Below, one piece after another: positions 11,136-21,810 of a DNA stretch of 64,000 nucleotides. The position numbers and the translations under genes are program-made. Every line of letters starts with the position of its first letter. Positions within the stretch are counted from its first letter, which is position 1. The notes below the pieces were generated by a model that saw only the letters and a list, made by a program, of their open reading frames with translations, searched no databases and was not told where the DNA came from. The DNA is from Bufo bufo (lineage: Eukaryota > Chordata > Amphibia > Anura > Bufonidae), in assembly GCF_905171765.1 (NCBI RefSeq), contig NC_053397.1, positions 112,113,295-112,177,294 on the forward strand, read 5' to 3'.

Positions 11136-12257
11136 TCAGCAACATAAATTGCAGACTTAAAATCTGCACCGCAGATCAATCTCAGAAATGATTTTCATCT
11201 ACTTTGCTGTTACTGTAATCCAATCCGTATGAACATGCTCCTCAGAGTATCATTGCCACACTTATAATCTTCTTTACAAAGCATATCCATATTGAGAACC
11301 CTATTTGCCTTAGAAGAAGCAGATTGGCATTTCATGCTGCTAATTAGTTTATGATCTAGAGATACATCTAAATTGGCCATTATCCTAGTTCAACCTCCCC
11401 AAATCAACCCCCCAGGATATGGATTGGGGAGTTCTATCAAGATTGACATTTCAGATACCCACTTTGCTCTGCTTAATGGTGAGATGTGCTATAAGGATCA
11501 CGAAGTGTACGCCTCTTAATCATTTTGGTGCATCTTGGCAGGTCCATTTGCTGAAAATGGGCAAAAGCAATTACAAATATTTTGGACTTTGGGGTTCCTG
11601 CACTTATCCAGTCCCTTTTTATTTTATTTTTTAAAATCGTGAGTGCAGTTAAGAAAGGGCAAAAAGCTCACTTTGTTTGCATAAAACTTTTTGGTGCCGC
11701 TATTCTGGGCTTCATAACTTAACCTCATAGTTTGTTTGAGTCAGTTTTTGGGGCTTGTAACGCAAGCATCTTTTACATTGGTCTTAAATTGCTGACATGC
11801 TTTTTTTTCTATAGAAAAGACAATAGGAGTATCTCTGCAAAAATTGTCATACCCAGAGCATGCTGCATTTTCACATGAACCCAAAAAATGCAGCACAAAA
11901 TGAGGACTTACAGCTAATTTCTGCCATAGTCATTTTTTGATGCAAAAAAATGCATTTTTACTGAACTCAAACTATCTGTTAAATCAGCTTTATATAGATC
12001 TTTGAACCTTTGCTTTACCTTCAAAGATAGAAACAGTGCTATTAGTCCCAGAGTCATATATAATAAGACGAGCAATGCTCCCAGAACTGTAGTGTGAGGT
12101 ACAGCACTTATACTCACAGTATAAATCATTAACCACTACTTTTCGGAGATGTTCTTGAAACTAGCTTCAATCCAATTACAATTATGTTGCCTTCGTTTCT
12201 ATAACAGTCAGGGTTAAAGTCTTTAGAAAAGTCCAGATATATTATATCCATGGGCCT
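11136..12257. other. About 1.1 kb with no recognisable feature
   Basis: Only short unsupported open frames (for example 11419-11634 and 11914-12129). No repeats, termini or motifs found. Confidence 0.5.
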
Positions 12258-12742
12258 TCCCCCTAGTCAGAGCTGAACCCAGACATATCCCCATTTTCAC
12301 CCAGGCAGCCCCCCTAATATGAACATTGAATGCTCCGATGCTCTCCTTTTTCCCTGCACTGAATCGTGCAGGGCAAAGGCTTTTTTTTTTAGATCCAGTG
12401 ACGTATCAGTCTATCCATAGGGTAAGCTAGACGGAAGCTTCCGCCTTACAGTGAGCCTGGTAACGTCACCAGCACTAATTGGTGGGCTTTAGCGCTACCC
12501 TAGCCTGTAAAATGGGTAGGGCACCACTAAAGTCCGCCTATCAGTGCTGGTGACATCACCGGCAACACTGCTCGGTGGAAGCCTCTGCCTAGCAGTTTAA
12601 AAAATATAAACAAACAGCCCTTGCCCCTCGCCATACAGGGCAAGGGAAAGCATCTGAGCACAAACTGGGGGGTGGTGGGGGGGACAACGCTGGGTGAAAA
12701 TGGGGATATGTCCGGGTTCAGAGCTGAACCTGGACAACCCCT
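12258..12742. mobile_element. TTAA-type foldback MITE, left end incomplete
   Basis: CAGAGCTGAACCC...CCCCATTTTCACCC at 12258-12303 is inverted at 12684-12733. The right end reaches CCCCTTTAA, with TTAA at 12743-12746. The outermost left terminus is missing. I recognise the AGGTTCAGCTCTGAACC wording as a common frog MITE. Confidence 0.65.
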
Positions 12743-12860
12743 TTAAAAGAAATGAAATTTCTTTGAAAACTTTTATTGGCAGAAACAATCCAGAGAGCAT
12801 GCAACAGTCACATATACTTTTCTTGAGCAGTAAAAAAGCCATCAAGTAAATAACTATTAT

Positions 12861-13168
12861 AAAGCTGGCCATGCACATTTGATCTATGTAGGCCAAAGCC
12901 ACCGATTTCTCTTGGTTTGGCCAAGGTTCTAATGTGTAGGAATCCAGACTATTCTCCAACAGTGGATGTTGGCAGCGATAATGATCAGGCACCTTGGATT
13001 TCAACTGCCCAATCCTTTTGTTCTCAGGAGATTAGCTTCTCCTAGAGGTGGCTGGCACTGAGTTTCTCCTCTCCAGCCGAGCATGCATGTGTATGGGGGG
13101 ATTGGGAGAGAAAGTTGTTAGCCGCATGGTGATTCAGCTGCCAGTTATCTTGTGTGTATTGCCAGCTT
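12861..13168. mobile_element. Small MITE with AAAGCTGGCCATGCACA termini
   Basis: The left end AAGCTGGCCATGCACA and the right end TGTGTATTGCCAGCTT form an imperfect inverted repeat about 308 bp apart. Non-coding. The TSD is unclear. Confidence 0.6.
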
Positions 13169-13515
13169 GAAGCTGGATTTACACGGGCCAACTGAGCGGC
13201 CGATTGTCGGGAAGGAAGCGTTCCTTCCCAACAGTCAGCTGCTCGTTCAATAAAGGAGACTGCTGCATTTAGATGGAGCAATCTCCTTCACTGTATGAAG
13301 AGGAGTGATCACTATTGTGATGCCTTGTTCTCATACAGAATCATGGATTCTGAGCAGCAGAAGACCACTCAATATGCTGCCTAGAAGCCAGGATCGGTGG
13401 TGCCCAAATGAAGACAAGATCATCTGATGAACGAGTATTTACATGGCCAGATTGTCAGGAACGGTCATTCTTTGTAATCTGCTCGATTCTTGGCCTGTTT
13501 AAATGTATTTTTAGT
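13169..13515. mobile_element. Probable MITE with ATTTACACGGGCCAA termini
   Basis: The left GGATTTACACGGGCCAA and right TTGGCCTGTTTAAAT ends are imperfect inverted repeats. The interior holds an inverted GGAAGGAAGCGTTCCTTCC. It lies directly next to the previous MITE. Confidence 0.45.
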
Positions 13516-13948
13516 CTATGATATCTAGGAACTGGATTTTTTTTTTACAATTTGTTTCAGTTGACCACGCTGAATGTCTGAAAATGAGAGTCCACTGTGA
13601 AGGACAAATGGAAGAGCTGGGGAGTGGTAAGAGGCAGGAGCCTTATTAATCTGGTGCATAAGTGGTAAATGTTATCAAGAACGACTAGGGAACTTGAGGT
13701 TATTGGATTAAATAGAAGGATTAATCTCATTACTGTGTATAAATAAATCCCAAAGTCTGTCTTTGTGATAACCAGGCCTGTAAATATAGCCATCCACTAT
13801 GTTGGAAGAAAAGGTTTCACCATTTGTCTGAAGCTTTGGTTTTATTTGCCATTTGGGTAGTACAATTATTGTCTCTCTACCAGTGTAATAAAATATAAAA
13901 AGGGTTTAGAATACAATTCCTAAAAATATTATATCAGTAGTTTCCTGT
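13516..13948. other. No recognisable feature
   Basis: About 430 bp of AT-rich sequence with one short unsupported open frame on the minus strand. Confidence 0.5.
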
Positions 13949-13956
13949 ATTAGATT

Positions 13957-15053
13957 TAGGGCTGCAACGATTAATCAACTTTATCGATAATATTCGATAA
14001 CGGGATTTGTTGTCGACGAATCCAGTTATCGAATAATCACTGATTTGTTGCTATGCGGGTGGGCGGTTTACTTTAAATCAGCGCATCTTTATTTTACCTT
14101 ACAATGAAGCTCCAGTAACAGGCAGAGCAGACGGCGGCATAACGTCACTTGACGCGCCTGCTCCGCCTCCTTCATTCATAAAGTGGGCGGAGCAGGTGCA
14201 TCACGTGAGTGAGTGACGTTACGCCGCCGCCCGTTCTGCCTGTTAACTGAGCTTCATTGTAAGGTAATAAAGATGCGCTGACGCTGAGTAAAAGTTACTG
14301 CCGGAATAGTCTGCTGTGAGTAGTGGGCCGGGGCTGTTATGGGGAGGGGGATCTGTGTGTGGCACTGCTATGGGAGGGGGATCTGTGTATGGCACTGTTA
14401 TGGAGAGGGGGATCTGTGTATGGCACTGTTATGGAGAGGGGGATCTGTGCACTGTTATTGGGAAGGGGATCTGTGCACTGTTATGGGGAGGGGGATCTGT
14501 GGATGACACATATAGCATAAGATGCTATATAGTGTCATCCACAGATCCCCTCTCCCCATAACAGTGCACAGATCCCCCTACCCATGACAGTGTCATCCAC
14601 AGATCCCCTCTCCCCATAACAGTGCACAGATCCCCCTACCCATGACAGTGCCATACACAGATCCCCCTCCCCATAACATTGCACAGATCCCCTTCCCATA
14701 ACAGTGCACAGATCCCCCTCCCCATAACAGTGCCACCCACAGATCCCCTCCATAACAGTGCCACCCACAGATCCCCTCCATAACAGTGCCACCCACAGAC
14801 CCCCTCCATAACAGTGCCATCCACAGATCCCCCCCCCACAACAGCGCCATCCACAGATCCCCCATAAGTGTCATCCACAGATCCCCCATAACAGTGCCAT
14901 CCACAATTTGTTTTAATATGGCCTTTGAATATAATTTTTCAAGTAAAATCATATAAACCTCTTTGTTTAGTAATTTTGGTGTTTTTTACAGATTAATCGA
15001 TTAAATTATCGACAACTAATCGATTATTCAAACAATCGTTAGCTGCAGCCCTA
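13957..15053. mobile_element. hAT MITE with TAGGGCTGCAACG termini, minisatellite inside
   Basis: Starts TAGGGCTGCAACGATTAAT and ends in the inverted form GCTGCAGCCCTA. A perfect 8-bp TSD ATTAGATT flanks it (13949-13956, 15054-15061). The interior has a large GC-rich palindrome (14100-14270, around TTCATTCATAAAGTGGGCGG). Next comes a minisatellite of GGATCTGTG(C/T)A...GTTATGGGGAGG units on the plus strand (about 14335-14505). The array then inverts at the palindrome ATAGCATAAGATGCTAT (about 14512-14530) and continues on the minus strand to about 14905. The many overlapping open frames come from the minisatellite. Confidence 0.9.
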
Positions 15054-15188
15054 ATTAGATTACTTTGATAGTGGTGGTTGGAACAGATCTGCACTTTACA
15101 CTAAACTTTGCTTGTGAAAAAACATTATTGGGTTGAGATATGTTCAATTCACTGTGAAATACAATACGTTTGGAATATAAAACTCTTA

Positions 15189-15722
15189 GGCCCCTTTCAC
15201 ACAGGCGAGTTTTCCGTGCGGGTGCAATGAGTGAGGTGAACGCATTGCACCCGCACTGAATCCGGACCCATTAATTTCTATGGGGCTATGCACATGAGCG
15301 TTGATTTTCACGCATTACTTGTGCGTTGTGTGAAAATCGCAGCATGCTCTATATTATGCGTTTTTCACGCAACGCAGGCCCCATAGAAGTGAATGGGTCG
15401 GCGTGAAAATTGCCAGCAAGTGCAGATGCGGTGCGATTTTCACGCATGGTTGCTACGTGACGATCAGGATGGGGACCCAATCTTTATTATTTTCCCTTAT
15501 AACATGGTTATAAGGGAAAATATTAGCATTCTTAATACAGAATACTAAGTAAATTAGGGATGGAGGGGTTAAAAAAATAATAATTAAACTCGCCTCATCC
15601 ACTTGTTCGCGCAGCCCGGCTTCTCTTCTTTCTTCTTCTTTGAGGACCTGGGAGAAAAGGACCTTTGGTGACGTCACCGCGCTCATCACATGTTCCATCA
15701 CATGATCCATCACGTGATTTGT
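15189..15722. mobile_element. Half of a palindromic TTA-type MITE
   Basis: Starts after TTA (15186-15188) with GGCCCCTTTCACACAGGCGAG and continues through the same sequence as one arm of the full element at 27691-28638, including ATAACATGGTTATAAGGGAAAA and GTGACGTCACC. It stops near the element's centre (CATCACATGATCCATCACGTGAT). The other arm is absent. Confidence 0.65.
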
Positions 15723-16299
15723 GCATATGTAATAGAACATGGTGATCTGTGCAGTTCTAAACCATGAGAATATGAGAATATGCATTTTATTCGCTCCAAA
15801 ATAAAATGGAAAATATACAAAAAAATATTAATAATAAGGAAAAATTGATTAATAATTTATACATTTTCCATAATATGGGGGTATGTGAAGGTGCTAGTAT
15901 ATATGATGGCAGGTCTCACTCGCAAATGTTTAATGGTGGGAGAACAACAGTCCCAATCAGAAGGCTATATTATGATGTGTTGCTTGTATGGCGCAATACG
16001 AGAGCCACAAATAGATCTCAAACAAAACATACAAGAAATATGTTCATTTAGGCCCTCTGGATATACCGTGCGTAGTCTAAAAATCCAGGTCAGGTGGGCG
16101 GGAGGGAGTGACGGCAATGCTGCGCCTCCGGCGCTCTCATTGGCTGGCTTGGGGGCTGGATCGTAGGGAGGGGAGGAGTCTCCTCCTTAATATCAGCCGA
16201 GAGCAGCGGCAGTATTACGTCCACTCTAGCACTGATGCCGCCACCTCACCACATGAGGTGGTTGGCTTGTTATATGTTTGTTTGTCTGTACCCTACACT

Positions 16300-16355
16300 T
16301 TGATAGCTCCTGATGAGCCATGCGGGCGAAACGCATAGAGTAAACGCGTGTTAGG
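16300..16355 (+). ncRNA. Hammerhead-ribozyme-like motif
   Basis: CTGATGA (16310-16316) is followed by GCC-ATGCG-GGC (16317-16327), a perfect 3-bp stem II with a 5-nt loop, and then GAAA (16328-16331). These are the conserved core positions of a hammerhead. Helix III can pair ACGC (16331-16334) with GCGT (16346-16349), or shift to use GTT as cleavage triplet. Helix I pairing is poor, so this copy may not cleave. Hammerheads are known from Penelope-like terminal repeats, and this sits in one. Confidence 0.45.
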
Positions 16356-16918
16356 GAAGACATATACAGTATTAGTTAAGGGCTGCTGAAAAAAAGGTGC
16401 TATACTAATCTAGTTGCTGCTGGAGTTCATTGACTTATGCTATGGACATTGGTGTGGTGATATTGCTAGTGGGTTACTACTAGGACACTGGCTGATCACA
16501 TTTAACTGGTCAAATCCACACCTTATGTTCATGATTTATTCTCCAGCAGCACCCACGGCTGATTGGACGTTTCAGTGTAGCAACTAGGTGGGTACCAGTT
16601 AATGAGCGCTACAGTATACTGGTAATCCCAAATACTTTGTACTAGGTATAGATCAACTGGGGGAAAGTTAATTATGACAACGGAGGCTGGTTCTAACAAT
16701 ACGGAGCGAACGGTCCGTGGGAGTGTGTTGATCATTTACACACACCGATAGTGAATACTTCTAGCGATATCCCAGTTGTCATCAACATTTTTTATTTATT
16801 CTCTGACTGATTGAGGCTCAATCCTTCCTGTCCGTTACTTTATTTTAAGTGGATATTTAATAATGATTAAGACTTTTATATTCCAAACATTCTTTTTGAC
16901 AGTGTTGAGATATGTTCA

Positions 16919-17624
16919 TATGGCTACTGTAGGGATTTCCCAAATGGTAGCCTTCGGATAAATACACAGTAGTCTTTTAGTGGTGGAAATCAAAGTAATA
17001 AATGTCTTTTATTGTTGGCACACCACAGTTCAACAGGCGGCAGTGATAAGCTTACTTCAGCCGACACTTAAAGAAAAAACAATTCAGTCCCGAATCTGAG
17101 CAAATCACATAGGAAGGATTAGGGCACAGTACCATACTCCCCACGGAGTGGATGGGGACCATGCTTTGAACTTTGTCTCTCGGCAGAGACCCTCCGGTTT
17201 TCACTTAGCTCCAAAAACATATCTGTGTAGCTCTACCGTCAGCCAGGTAATCACCCACACCACTGACCCTGCTGGCTGACTTTTTGTAAGCCCATCAAAA
17301 CCCGGCCTGGACCGTGGGGAGTATTCACCCGCCCAGCACTATGGCTATTCCTAGTAAGAGCCGCCCCGGATTAGCTTTTCACAGCTACGCTAACTACCAA
17401 AGTGTCCATCAGCAACTGCTGCGGACATATGCACTACTGGTTCCTACTTCACCGAGGGCAGGAACCTCGGTGACACATATCTTCTATGATGATCCCTTGT
17501 GCCTTTCTACACCCCCCCCCCCCCCTGTTCCCACAGCGGGGGGTCTGGGCAACTCCAGCAAACATGCAGTGTACTCTGGACAGGGCATCCGCATTTCCTT
17601 GTAGCCTGCCCGGCCTATGCTCTA
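16919..17624. other. Sequence 3' of the gypsy RNase H, unassigned
   Basis: Contains a C run near 17512-17525 and GGTTCCTACTTCACCGAGGG. On the minus strand it follows the RNase H tail but shows no integrase motif. It may hold the element's 3' end or LTR; no TG...CA pair could be fixed. Confidence 0.4.
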
Positions 17625-17632
17625 CCAAAAAC

Positions 17633-18801
17633 TAGGGGTGCACCGAAATGAAAATTCTGGTCCGAAACCGAAACCGAAAATTCAGGATGCCCTTGACCGA
17701 AAACCGAAACCGAAACTGCCTTTTTGCCCAAATACTTTTAAAATACTTTTTTTTTAATGATTTTATTAATAATTATTTTTCATGAATGAAATTCATCTGT
17801 GGGTGGCGCTGTTATGGAGAGGGGGATCTGTGGGTGGCGCTGTTATGGAGAGGGGGATCTGTGGGTGGCGCTATGGAAAGGGGGATCTGTGGGTGGCGCT
17901 ATGGAGAGGGGGATCTGTGGGTGGCGCTGTTATGGAGAGGGGGATCTGTGGGTGGCGCTGTTATGGAGAGGGGGATCTGTGGGTGGCGCTGTTATGGAGA
18001 GGGGGATCTGTGGGTGGCTCTGTTATGGAGGGGGGGATATGTGCACTGTTATGGGCATAACAGTGCACAGATCCCTTTCCCCATAACAGTGCACAGATCC
18101 CTTTCCCCATAACAGTGCACAGATCCCTTTCCCCATAACAGTGCACAGATCCCCCCTCCCCATAACAGTGCACAGATCCCCCCTCCCCATAACAGTGCAC
18201 AGATCCCCCCTCCCCATAACAGTGCACAGATCCCCCCTCCCCATAACAGTGCACAGATCCCCCCTCCCCATAACAGTGCACAGATCCCCCCTCCCCATAA
18301 CAGTGCACAGATCCCCCCTCCCCATAGCAGTGCACAGATCCCCCCTCCCCATAGCAGTGCCATAGACCGATCCCCCTACCCATAACAGCCCCGGCCCTGC
18401 TGCTCACAGCATCTTTATTTTACCTTACAATCGTGAGGCTCCAGTAACTAACAACTCTGCAGGCAGAGCGGAGGGCGGCGTAACGTCACTTACTCACGTG
18501 ACGCACCTGCTCCGCCCACTTTATGAATGAAGGAGGCGGAGCAGGCGCGTCACGTGAGTAAGTGACGTTACGCCGCCCTCCGCTCTGCCTGCAGAGTTGT
18601 TAGTTACTGGAGCCTCACGATTGTAAGGTAAAATTAAGATGCAGTGACAAAGTAAACCGCCCGCCCGGCGCCCGCCCGCAGATGGTGGGTGACAAATCCC
18701 ACACCCCATATTTTCGGCCGATATGTAACAATATCGGCCGAAGTGGATTAGGTGCATTTTCGGCCGATATTTTCGGCTGCCGAAATTTCGGTGCACCCCT
18801 A
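17633..18801. mobile_element. hAT MITE with TAGGGGTGCACCGAAAT termini, short minisatellite form
   Basis: Starts TAGGGGTGCACCGAAAT and ends ATTTCGGTGCACCCCTA, with a perfect 8-bp TSD CCAAAAAC (17625-17632, 18802-18809). The subterminal region repeats CCGAAACCGAAAC. The interior has about eight 31-bp minisatellite units (17795-18035), an inverted array of about eleven units of 28 bp (18055-18365), and the GC-rich palindrome around CTTTATGAATGAAGGAGGCG (18410-18640). Same family as 51544-54712, in opposite orientation and far shorter. Confidence 0.92.
17795..18370. repeat. Minisatellite: 31-bp array joined to an inverted 28-bp array
   Basis: The first half repeats GGATCTGTGGGTGGCGCTG plus TTATGGAGAGG on the plus strand. 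The second half repeats CATAACAGTGCACAGATCC plus CCCTCCC. They meet head to head near 18050. All open frames in this block, on both strands, are by-products. Confidence 0.9.
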
Positions 18802-19007
18802 CCAAAAACCTAAAGTCCTGTAGGGCTAGAAACCGACGGGTGACACGGGCATTCTTACCCTTTTTCTCTCTTAACCATTGCAGAGGGGCATGATCCAAGA
18901 CCAGTGTAAATCTCCGTCCCAGGAGGTAGTATCGGAAATAATCAAGGGCCCACTAACTGGCCAAGCAGCCCCTTTCAATTATAGAGTAATTCCGCTCTGA
19001 TGGGGAC

Positions 19008-20137
19008 TAGGGATCGACCGATATTGATTTTTTAGGGCCGATACCGATAATTTGTGAACTTTCAGGCCGATAGCCGATAATTTATAGCGATATTCTGGGA
19101 ATTTTCATTTTTGAGAAAAAAAAAAATTCCTACACAAATCTGCTGAAAATTAATATGTTTATTGTTAATGTGTATTTTTTTTGTTTATTGTTAATGTGTA
19201 TTTTTTTTTTATAAATCTTTTTCATTTATACTTAATATTTTTGTGTTTTTTTTTTACTAACTTTTAACCCCCTTAGGGACTAGAACCTTTGTCCTATTCA
19301 CCCTGATAGATCTCTATCAGGGTGAATAGGATCTCACACTGTCCCTGCTGCTCTGTGCATAGTGCACACAGCAGCATGGAGCTGAACATGGCAGCCAGGG
19401 CTTCAATAGCGTCCTGGCTGCCATGGTAACCGATCGGAGCCCCAGGCTTACACAGCTGGGGCTCCGATCGGAGGAGCAGGGGAGAGGGGATCCTGTGGCC
19501 ACTGCCACCAATGATTAATACTGGGTGGGGGGGCGCACTGCGCCACCAATGTTTTTACTATTGGCCGGGATTGGGATGGGGGTGGGGGGCGCACTGCGCC
19601 ACCAATGATTAATACTGGGGGGCTTGGGGGGGCGCACTGCGCCACCAATGAAGATAAGTCTCTCGATCATTCATATACAGGAGGCGGGAGCTGGCTGCAG
19701 AATCACATAGCCGGCTCCCGACCTCTATCAGCGGTAGCTGCGATCCGCGGCACCTGAGGAGTTAACTACCGCGGACCGCAGCTATTGCTCATAGAGGTCG
19801 GGAGCCGGCTATGTGATTCTGCAGCCAGCTCCCGCCTCCTGTATATGAATGAATGAGAGGCTTATCTTCATTGGTGGCGCAGCGGCCACAGCCCCTCCCC
19901 TCCTCTTATGTTCTATCCCCTCATTGGCGGCAGCGGCAGCAGCAGCACAGGGGGAGGAGACACTGCTTCCTTCTCCCCTGTGCTGCGGAGGGAACACAGA
20001 GAGCGCTGAGAGCAGCGCGATCTGTGTTCCCCATACGTTATCGGTATATCGGCAAAATAGATGCCGATACCGATAACGTTCAAAATCCTCAATATCGGCC
20101 GATAATATCGGCCAAACCGATAATCGGTCGATCCCTA
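19008..20137. mobile_element. hAT MITE with TAGGGATCGACCGATATT termini
   Basis: Left TAGGGATCGACCGATATT is inverted at the right as AATCGGTCGATCCCTA. The TSD ATGGGGAC is perfect (19000-19007, 20138-20145). The interior contains repeated GCGCACTGCGCCACCAATG units (19520-19650) and long inverted arms around GGAGGCGGGAGCTGGCTGC (19680-19860). It inserted into the gypsy RNase H region. Confidence 0.92.
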
Positions 20138-20505
20138 ATGGGGACAGTTTTCTGCTGAGGTAACACACGGGATGTTCCTCCTCATTTATGACTTGAGACA
20201 TTACTGCCCCTAGGCCTACTTCTGATGCATCTGTCTGAACAATACATTCCCGGGAGAAGTCAGGGGCTACCAAGATGGGCTGTCTACAGAGGGCAGACTT
20301 AAGTTTTTGGAAGGCCTCTTCAGCCTCCAGGGACCACTTGATCACAGCAGACTTCCCCCCTTTTGTAAGGTCGGTCAGGGGTACTGCTATTTCTGCAAAC
20401 TTAGGAACAAATCTCCTGTAGTATCCCACAATACCGAGAAAGGCTTTGACCTGTTTCTTGGTAAGTGGGTGAGGCAATTTTTGGATAGCTTCCACTTTAG
20501 TTACT

Positions 20506-20918
20506 TGGTGATGGACCATGTGATGGACCATGTGATGAGCTCTGTGACGTCACCACAGGTCCTTTGACAGGTCCTGAAAAAAGAACAGGAGACTGGCAGC
20601 TACGCGATCAATTAGAGCAGGTGAGTTAATTATTTTATTTTTTTAACCCTCAATTGACCTTCTACTAAGCATTCTGTATTAAAGAATGCTATTATTTTCC
20701 CTTATAACCATGTTATAAGGGAAAATAAAATAATACAATTTACAGAATACTAAACCCGAACTTCTGTGAAGAAGTCTTGTTTCGGGTCTGGGTACCAAAC
20801 ATGCCGATTTTTCTCACGCGCGTGCCAAATGCATTAAAACGCTTTGCACTCGCGGGGAAAAATCGTGCATGTTCCCGCAAGGCACCCGCAACGCCAGCGT
20901 GAGCCCAGCCTAAGACTT
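20506..20918. mobile_element. Right half of a palindromic TTA-type MITE
   Basis: Matches one arm of the element at 27691-28638 (CATGTGATG...GTGACGTCACC...TTATAAGGGAAAATAA...GGTACCAAACATG) and ends in a divergent terminus CCAGCGTGAGCCCAGCC followed by TAA. It abuts the truncated gypsy pol at 20505. Confidence 0.55.
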
Positions 20919-21632
20919 GAGGCTGATGTACTTACGTTGAAAACACTTGTAATAATGGATCTCGGTAAGATACCTATTTGATAATGGGTAGTTTGTTTTG
21001 TGTAATTTGATGACAGATCCTCTTTAACCTCTTAAAGGTATTATCCTGTTTCAGTAAGAAACCAGACCACAATGGGGAACAGGCTGCAAAAAAAAGAAGT
21101 GAGCTGTACTTACCTAGTAAGTGCAGCGCAGCCAGGCTCTGTTTACCCAGCTGCAGCGGTGATGTCATGTTCAAAATAGGTGACAGTTGTAAGCAATCAG
21201 TGGCCTCCGTGGTGCACCGAAGAGTCCAGTGATTGGCTGCATTAGTCACGTGTTGATATGTCACCGTTGCAGCTGAGTAATAAACAGAGCCCTGCCATGA
21301 GAACCATAGTGACGGCTCTGGATCCTCTAGGTAGGTACAGCTCACTTTATTGCAGCTTTTTCCCCAGTGTTGTCTAGCTTCTCAATGAAACTAAACAAAC
21401 CCCTTTGTTATAGACAATGGTTGCAAAACCACTGTGCAAACAAAATGGTTTGATGTTGGGCTAGACCTGAGGGTGTTGTCCTGGCAATCCTCTGTTTTTT
21501 ACCCTTTAACCCTTATACAGTGATCTGGACATTGCCTCAGCAGAGTCATCAAACTGCTACCCTTTGGAATAGTCCTGGTGTAGCTGGCAGCAGACACACC
21601 AGGTCAGAATGCTGGAAGCAAAAGCAAGATTG
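20919..21632. repeat. Frog repeat fragment near a TTAAAGGTATTATCCTG end
   Basis: About 21030-21410 reads as a dispersed repeat: TTAAAGGTATTATCCTGTTT at one side and AAACAAACCCCTTTGTTATAG at the other. Termini and TSD are not clear. The remainder (20919-21020, 21411-21632) shows nothing I recognise. Confidence 0.4.
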
Positions 21633-21810
21633 TACAGTCGTGGCCAAAAGTTTTGAGAATTACACAAATATTAGTTTTCACAAAGTTTGCTGCTAAACTG
21701 CTTTTAGATCTTTGTTTCAGTTGTTTCTGTGATGTAGTGAAATATAATTACACGCACTTCATACGTTTCAAAGGCTTTTATCGACAATTACATGACATTT
21801 ATGCAAAGAG

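Larger units (their letters stand above)
15147..16903 (+). mobile_element. Truncated PLE end insertion, 15-bp TSD
   Basis: The direct repeat GTTGAGATATGTTCA occurs at 15132-15146 and again at 16904-16918. Directly inside it, ACTGTGAAATACAATACG...TTTGGAATATAAAA (from 15150) is the inverted counterpart of TTTTATATTCCAAA...TTTGACAGT (16874-16903). Short inverted ends, a long variable TSD and a hammerhead-like core at 16310 fit a 5'-truncated Penelope-like insertion consisting mainly of terminal repeat. No coding remnant was found inside. Confidence 0.6.
17515..20505 (-). pseudogene. Ty3/gypsy RT-RNase H remnant split by two hAT MITEs
   Basis: Minus-strand pol fragment in three pieces. At 20146-20505: the RT tail and RNase H start, with FLGIVGYYRRFVPKFAEIA and IVQTDASEVGLGAVMSQ. 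At 18810-18999: DHAPLQWLREKKGKNARV and FLALQDFRF. At about 17515-17624: HRPGRLQGNADALSR, the end of RNase H, and then a stop. The catalytic Asp of TDAS is present. The RT palm is missing because the upstream end is cut at about 20505, where an unrelated MITE half begins. No integrase follows RNase H. Sequence between the pieces is lost as well as inserted, since the linker between LSRKLSP and DHAPLQW is incomplete. Confidence 0.8.

Noticed and set aside
14316..14952. Overlapping open frames with GGGSVYGTVM-type periodicity
   Set aside because: Minisatellite in the hAT MITE 13957-15053, same artefact.
17782..18407. Overlapping open frames of 74-148 codons
   Set aside because: By-products of the inverted minisatellite arrays in the MITE 17633-18801.
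19809..20531. A single 240-codon gene
   Set aside because: The frame fuses gypsy RT codons (20146-20505) with MITE sequence on both sides; only the middle is meaningful.
15189..20918. One palindromic MITE split by a single large insertion between 15722 and 20506
   Set aside because: The left half lies within a PLE insertion that has its own TSD (15132/16904), and the outer ends differ (GGCCCCTTTCAC versus GGCTGGGCTCAC, TTA versus TAA). Two separate half copies fit better.
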